NCBI GenBank assembly: GCA_030606485.1
Contig: JAUWGH010000007.1
Span: 192,161-256,160 of the forward strand
Reading direction: 5' to 3'
DNA length: 64,000 nt
From: Promethearchaeota archaeon
Lineage (GTDB): Archaea > Asgardarchaeota > Lokiarchaeia > Sigyniarchaeales > SOKP01
The translations under genes were made by a program, and so were the position numbers. The notes below the pieces were generated by a model, which made no database searches, was not told the DNA's origin, and saw only the letters and a list, made by a program, of their open reading frames with translations. Of this stretch, positions 63,026 through 64,000 are shown one piece after another; positions within the stretch are counted from its first letter, which is position 1; the number at the start of each line of letters is the position of its first letter.

Positions 63026-64000
63026 CTATTTATTTTGACTTAAGATTGTAACGGAACATACAGTGTAGGCCCCACCCAAATTATGGGCTAGCCCAATCTT
63101 TGCATCTGGAACCTGTCTTCCATCTGCTCTTCCCTGAACTTGTTTGGTTACTTCATAGAGCATACGGCAACCTGTAGAACCAATCGGATGACCAAAACTT
63201 TTAAGACCACCAGATGGATTAACCGCAGTTTCTCCGTCCCAGTTAAACGTACCATTTTTCAATTCTTCAGCCGCTTGACCTCTTTCGCAAAATCCCAAAT
63301 CTTGGCAATTTAACAATTCAGTAATTGTAAAACAATCGTGAACTTCGGCACAATCTATTTCCTTCCTTGGATCGGTAATACCAGCTTCCTTATAGGCCAT
63401 ATTAGCTGCTTTAACTGTGGCTGGAAAACTTGTGAATTCAAACCCCGGCCAGTACCAAGGAGTATTTGTATAGCAACTAATTGCATTTGCTTTTACTATG
63501 ATATAATCATCACCATGAGCGTAGCTAGGAGCATCTTCCACTCGTGTTAAAAGTAAAGCTGCAGCTCCATCACTCATGGCACAACAGTCAAATCTTCCTA
63601 GAGGATCGGCAATCATGGGGGCTCTTAATGCTTGTTCAATTGTGATTTCACTACGGAAATGAGCTTTAGGATGGTGAGCTCCATTACTATGATTCTTGAC
63701 AGCAACACGAGCTAAATCTTCTCTTGTCCAACCGAATTCATGGAAACTTCTTGTAGCAGCCATGGAAAACATCGCTGGAGCAGAAGGAATAGGTAATACA
63801 GGATGTCCGAAGATCTTGAATCCTGGTAATCCGCTGGACCCCTCATCCATTAATTTCTCAACACCGCAGGCAAGTGTTACATCATAAGCTCCTGATGCTA
63901 CAGCAAAGCAAGCATTACGAAAGGCGTCCATACCTGAAGCACAATAATTTTCTGTTCTTGTGATAGGTTTACCATCCATTCGTAAAACATCTTCGACTGT
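63026..64000 (-). CDS. Thiolase (acetyl-CoA acetyltransferase, SCPx-like), N-terminal part missing beyond the window
   Basis: The frame is open to base 64000, 21 bases beyond the first ATG, so the gene starts outside the window. About 324 residues are visible. They show the active-site cysteine in ENYCASGMDAFR, the substrate loop CAEVHDCFTITEL, and the second catalytic region GGLKSFGHPIGSTGCRM. The loop with HDCF and the length are those of the SCPx/archaeal thiolases that sit with DUF35 and HMG-CoA synthase genes in the mevalonate pathway, but the partners would lie outside the window. Fatty-acid thiolase is the alternative. Confidence 0.92.
   Translation of the reverse strand, partial: TVEDVLRMDGKPITRTENYCASGMDAFRNACFAVASGAYDVTLACGVEKLMDEGSSGLPGFKIFGHPVLPIPSAPAMFSMAATRSFHEFGWTREDLARVAVKNHSNGAHHPKAHFRSEITIEQALRAPMIADPLGRFDCCAMSDGAAALLLTRVEDAPSYAHGDDYIIVKANAISCYTNTPWYWPGFEFTSFPATVKAANMAYKEAGITDPRKEIDCAEVHDCFTITELLNCQDLGFCERGQAAEELKNGTFNWDGETAVNPSGGLKSFGHPIGSTGCRMLYEVTKQVQGRADGRQVPDAKIGLAHNLGGAYTVCSVTILSQNK

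Noticed and set aside
1..64000. CRISPR arrays, insertion sequences, prophage or restriction-modification systems
   Set aside because: I found no regularly spaced repeats, transposase, integrase or methylase-endonuclease pairs; the direct repeats at 20.7/22.1 kb and 38.2/42.2 kb do not carry a transposase.

Overview
The window is a roughly 70% AT chromosomal segment from an archaeon, most likely an Asgard archaeon close to the Lokiarchaeia. The archaeal core is clear: a Cdc48/VAT ATPase, FEN1, aIF5A, SRP54, TrmY, Rpo6, aEF1-beta, RIO2, an Sm-like protein, archaeal TyrRS, Hef and an intron-containing tRNA-Val. Mixed into it are eukaryote-signature proteins. These are a full-length actin (lokiactin) at 36753-37895, a Rab-like GTPase with a zinc-ribbon tail at 26707-27306, and a roadblock/LC7 protein at 11181-11576. 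There is also a probable gelsolin-like domain on a membrane protein at 57377-58135, a tandem SH3 protein at 60616-60975 and a PPP-type phosphatase at 61024-61914. Bacterial-type genes (MutS/MutL, a ten-PAS histidine kinase, a TetR regulator) are present, as is usual for Asgard genomes. TTG and GTG starts are frequent, and two genes appear to start at ATT.

Layout. 1-10 kb: replication, translation and cofactor genes (cdc48, fen1, NAD kinase, aIF5A, srp54 with a hairpin in its leader, trmY-pyrC, AMMECR1, a STAS-like protein, a NikR-like regulator and nadC). 10-20 kb: hydrolases, the roadblock protein, a CAAX-type protease, purM-purB, and a phosphate block made of a PiT permease between two DUF47/PhoU-like genes. 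20-30 kb: a saccharopine-dehydrogenase-like gene flanked by 67-bp direct repeats, tldD-tldE, a UDP-glucuronate-decarboxylase-like enzyme, the GTPase and Hef. 30-38 kb: tRNA-Val, rpo6, a GNAT, the ten-PAS kinase and lokiactin.

38-43 kb is the accessory part. A TetR regulator, flavodoxin, two membrane proteins and an EFR1 flavodoxin-ferredoxin lie between imperfect direct repeats. One repeat copy is the leader and start of a radical SAM gene. Both promoters of this block carry arrays of a 13-bp palindrome at about 18-bp spacing, apparently the TetR operator.

43-57 kb: tyrS, HAD, the zinc-ribbon plus aEF1-beta pair, mutL-mutS, two tandem monoglyceride-lipase paralogues and the porGDAB operon. 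57-64 kb: gelsolin-TM, rio2, methyltransferase, Sm-like, GGCT, then a co-directional row of a GATase/IFT52-like protein with an RHH-like tail, the phosphatase and the tandem SH3 protein. A partial thiolase ends the window.

All functional calls are from reading motifs by eye; no searches were run. The strongest leads are the TetR operator arrays, the phosphatase/SH3/GIFT-like row, the gelsolin-like membrane protein, the repeat-flanked segments and the srp54 leader hairpin.
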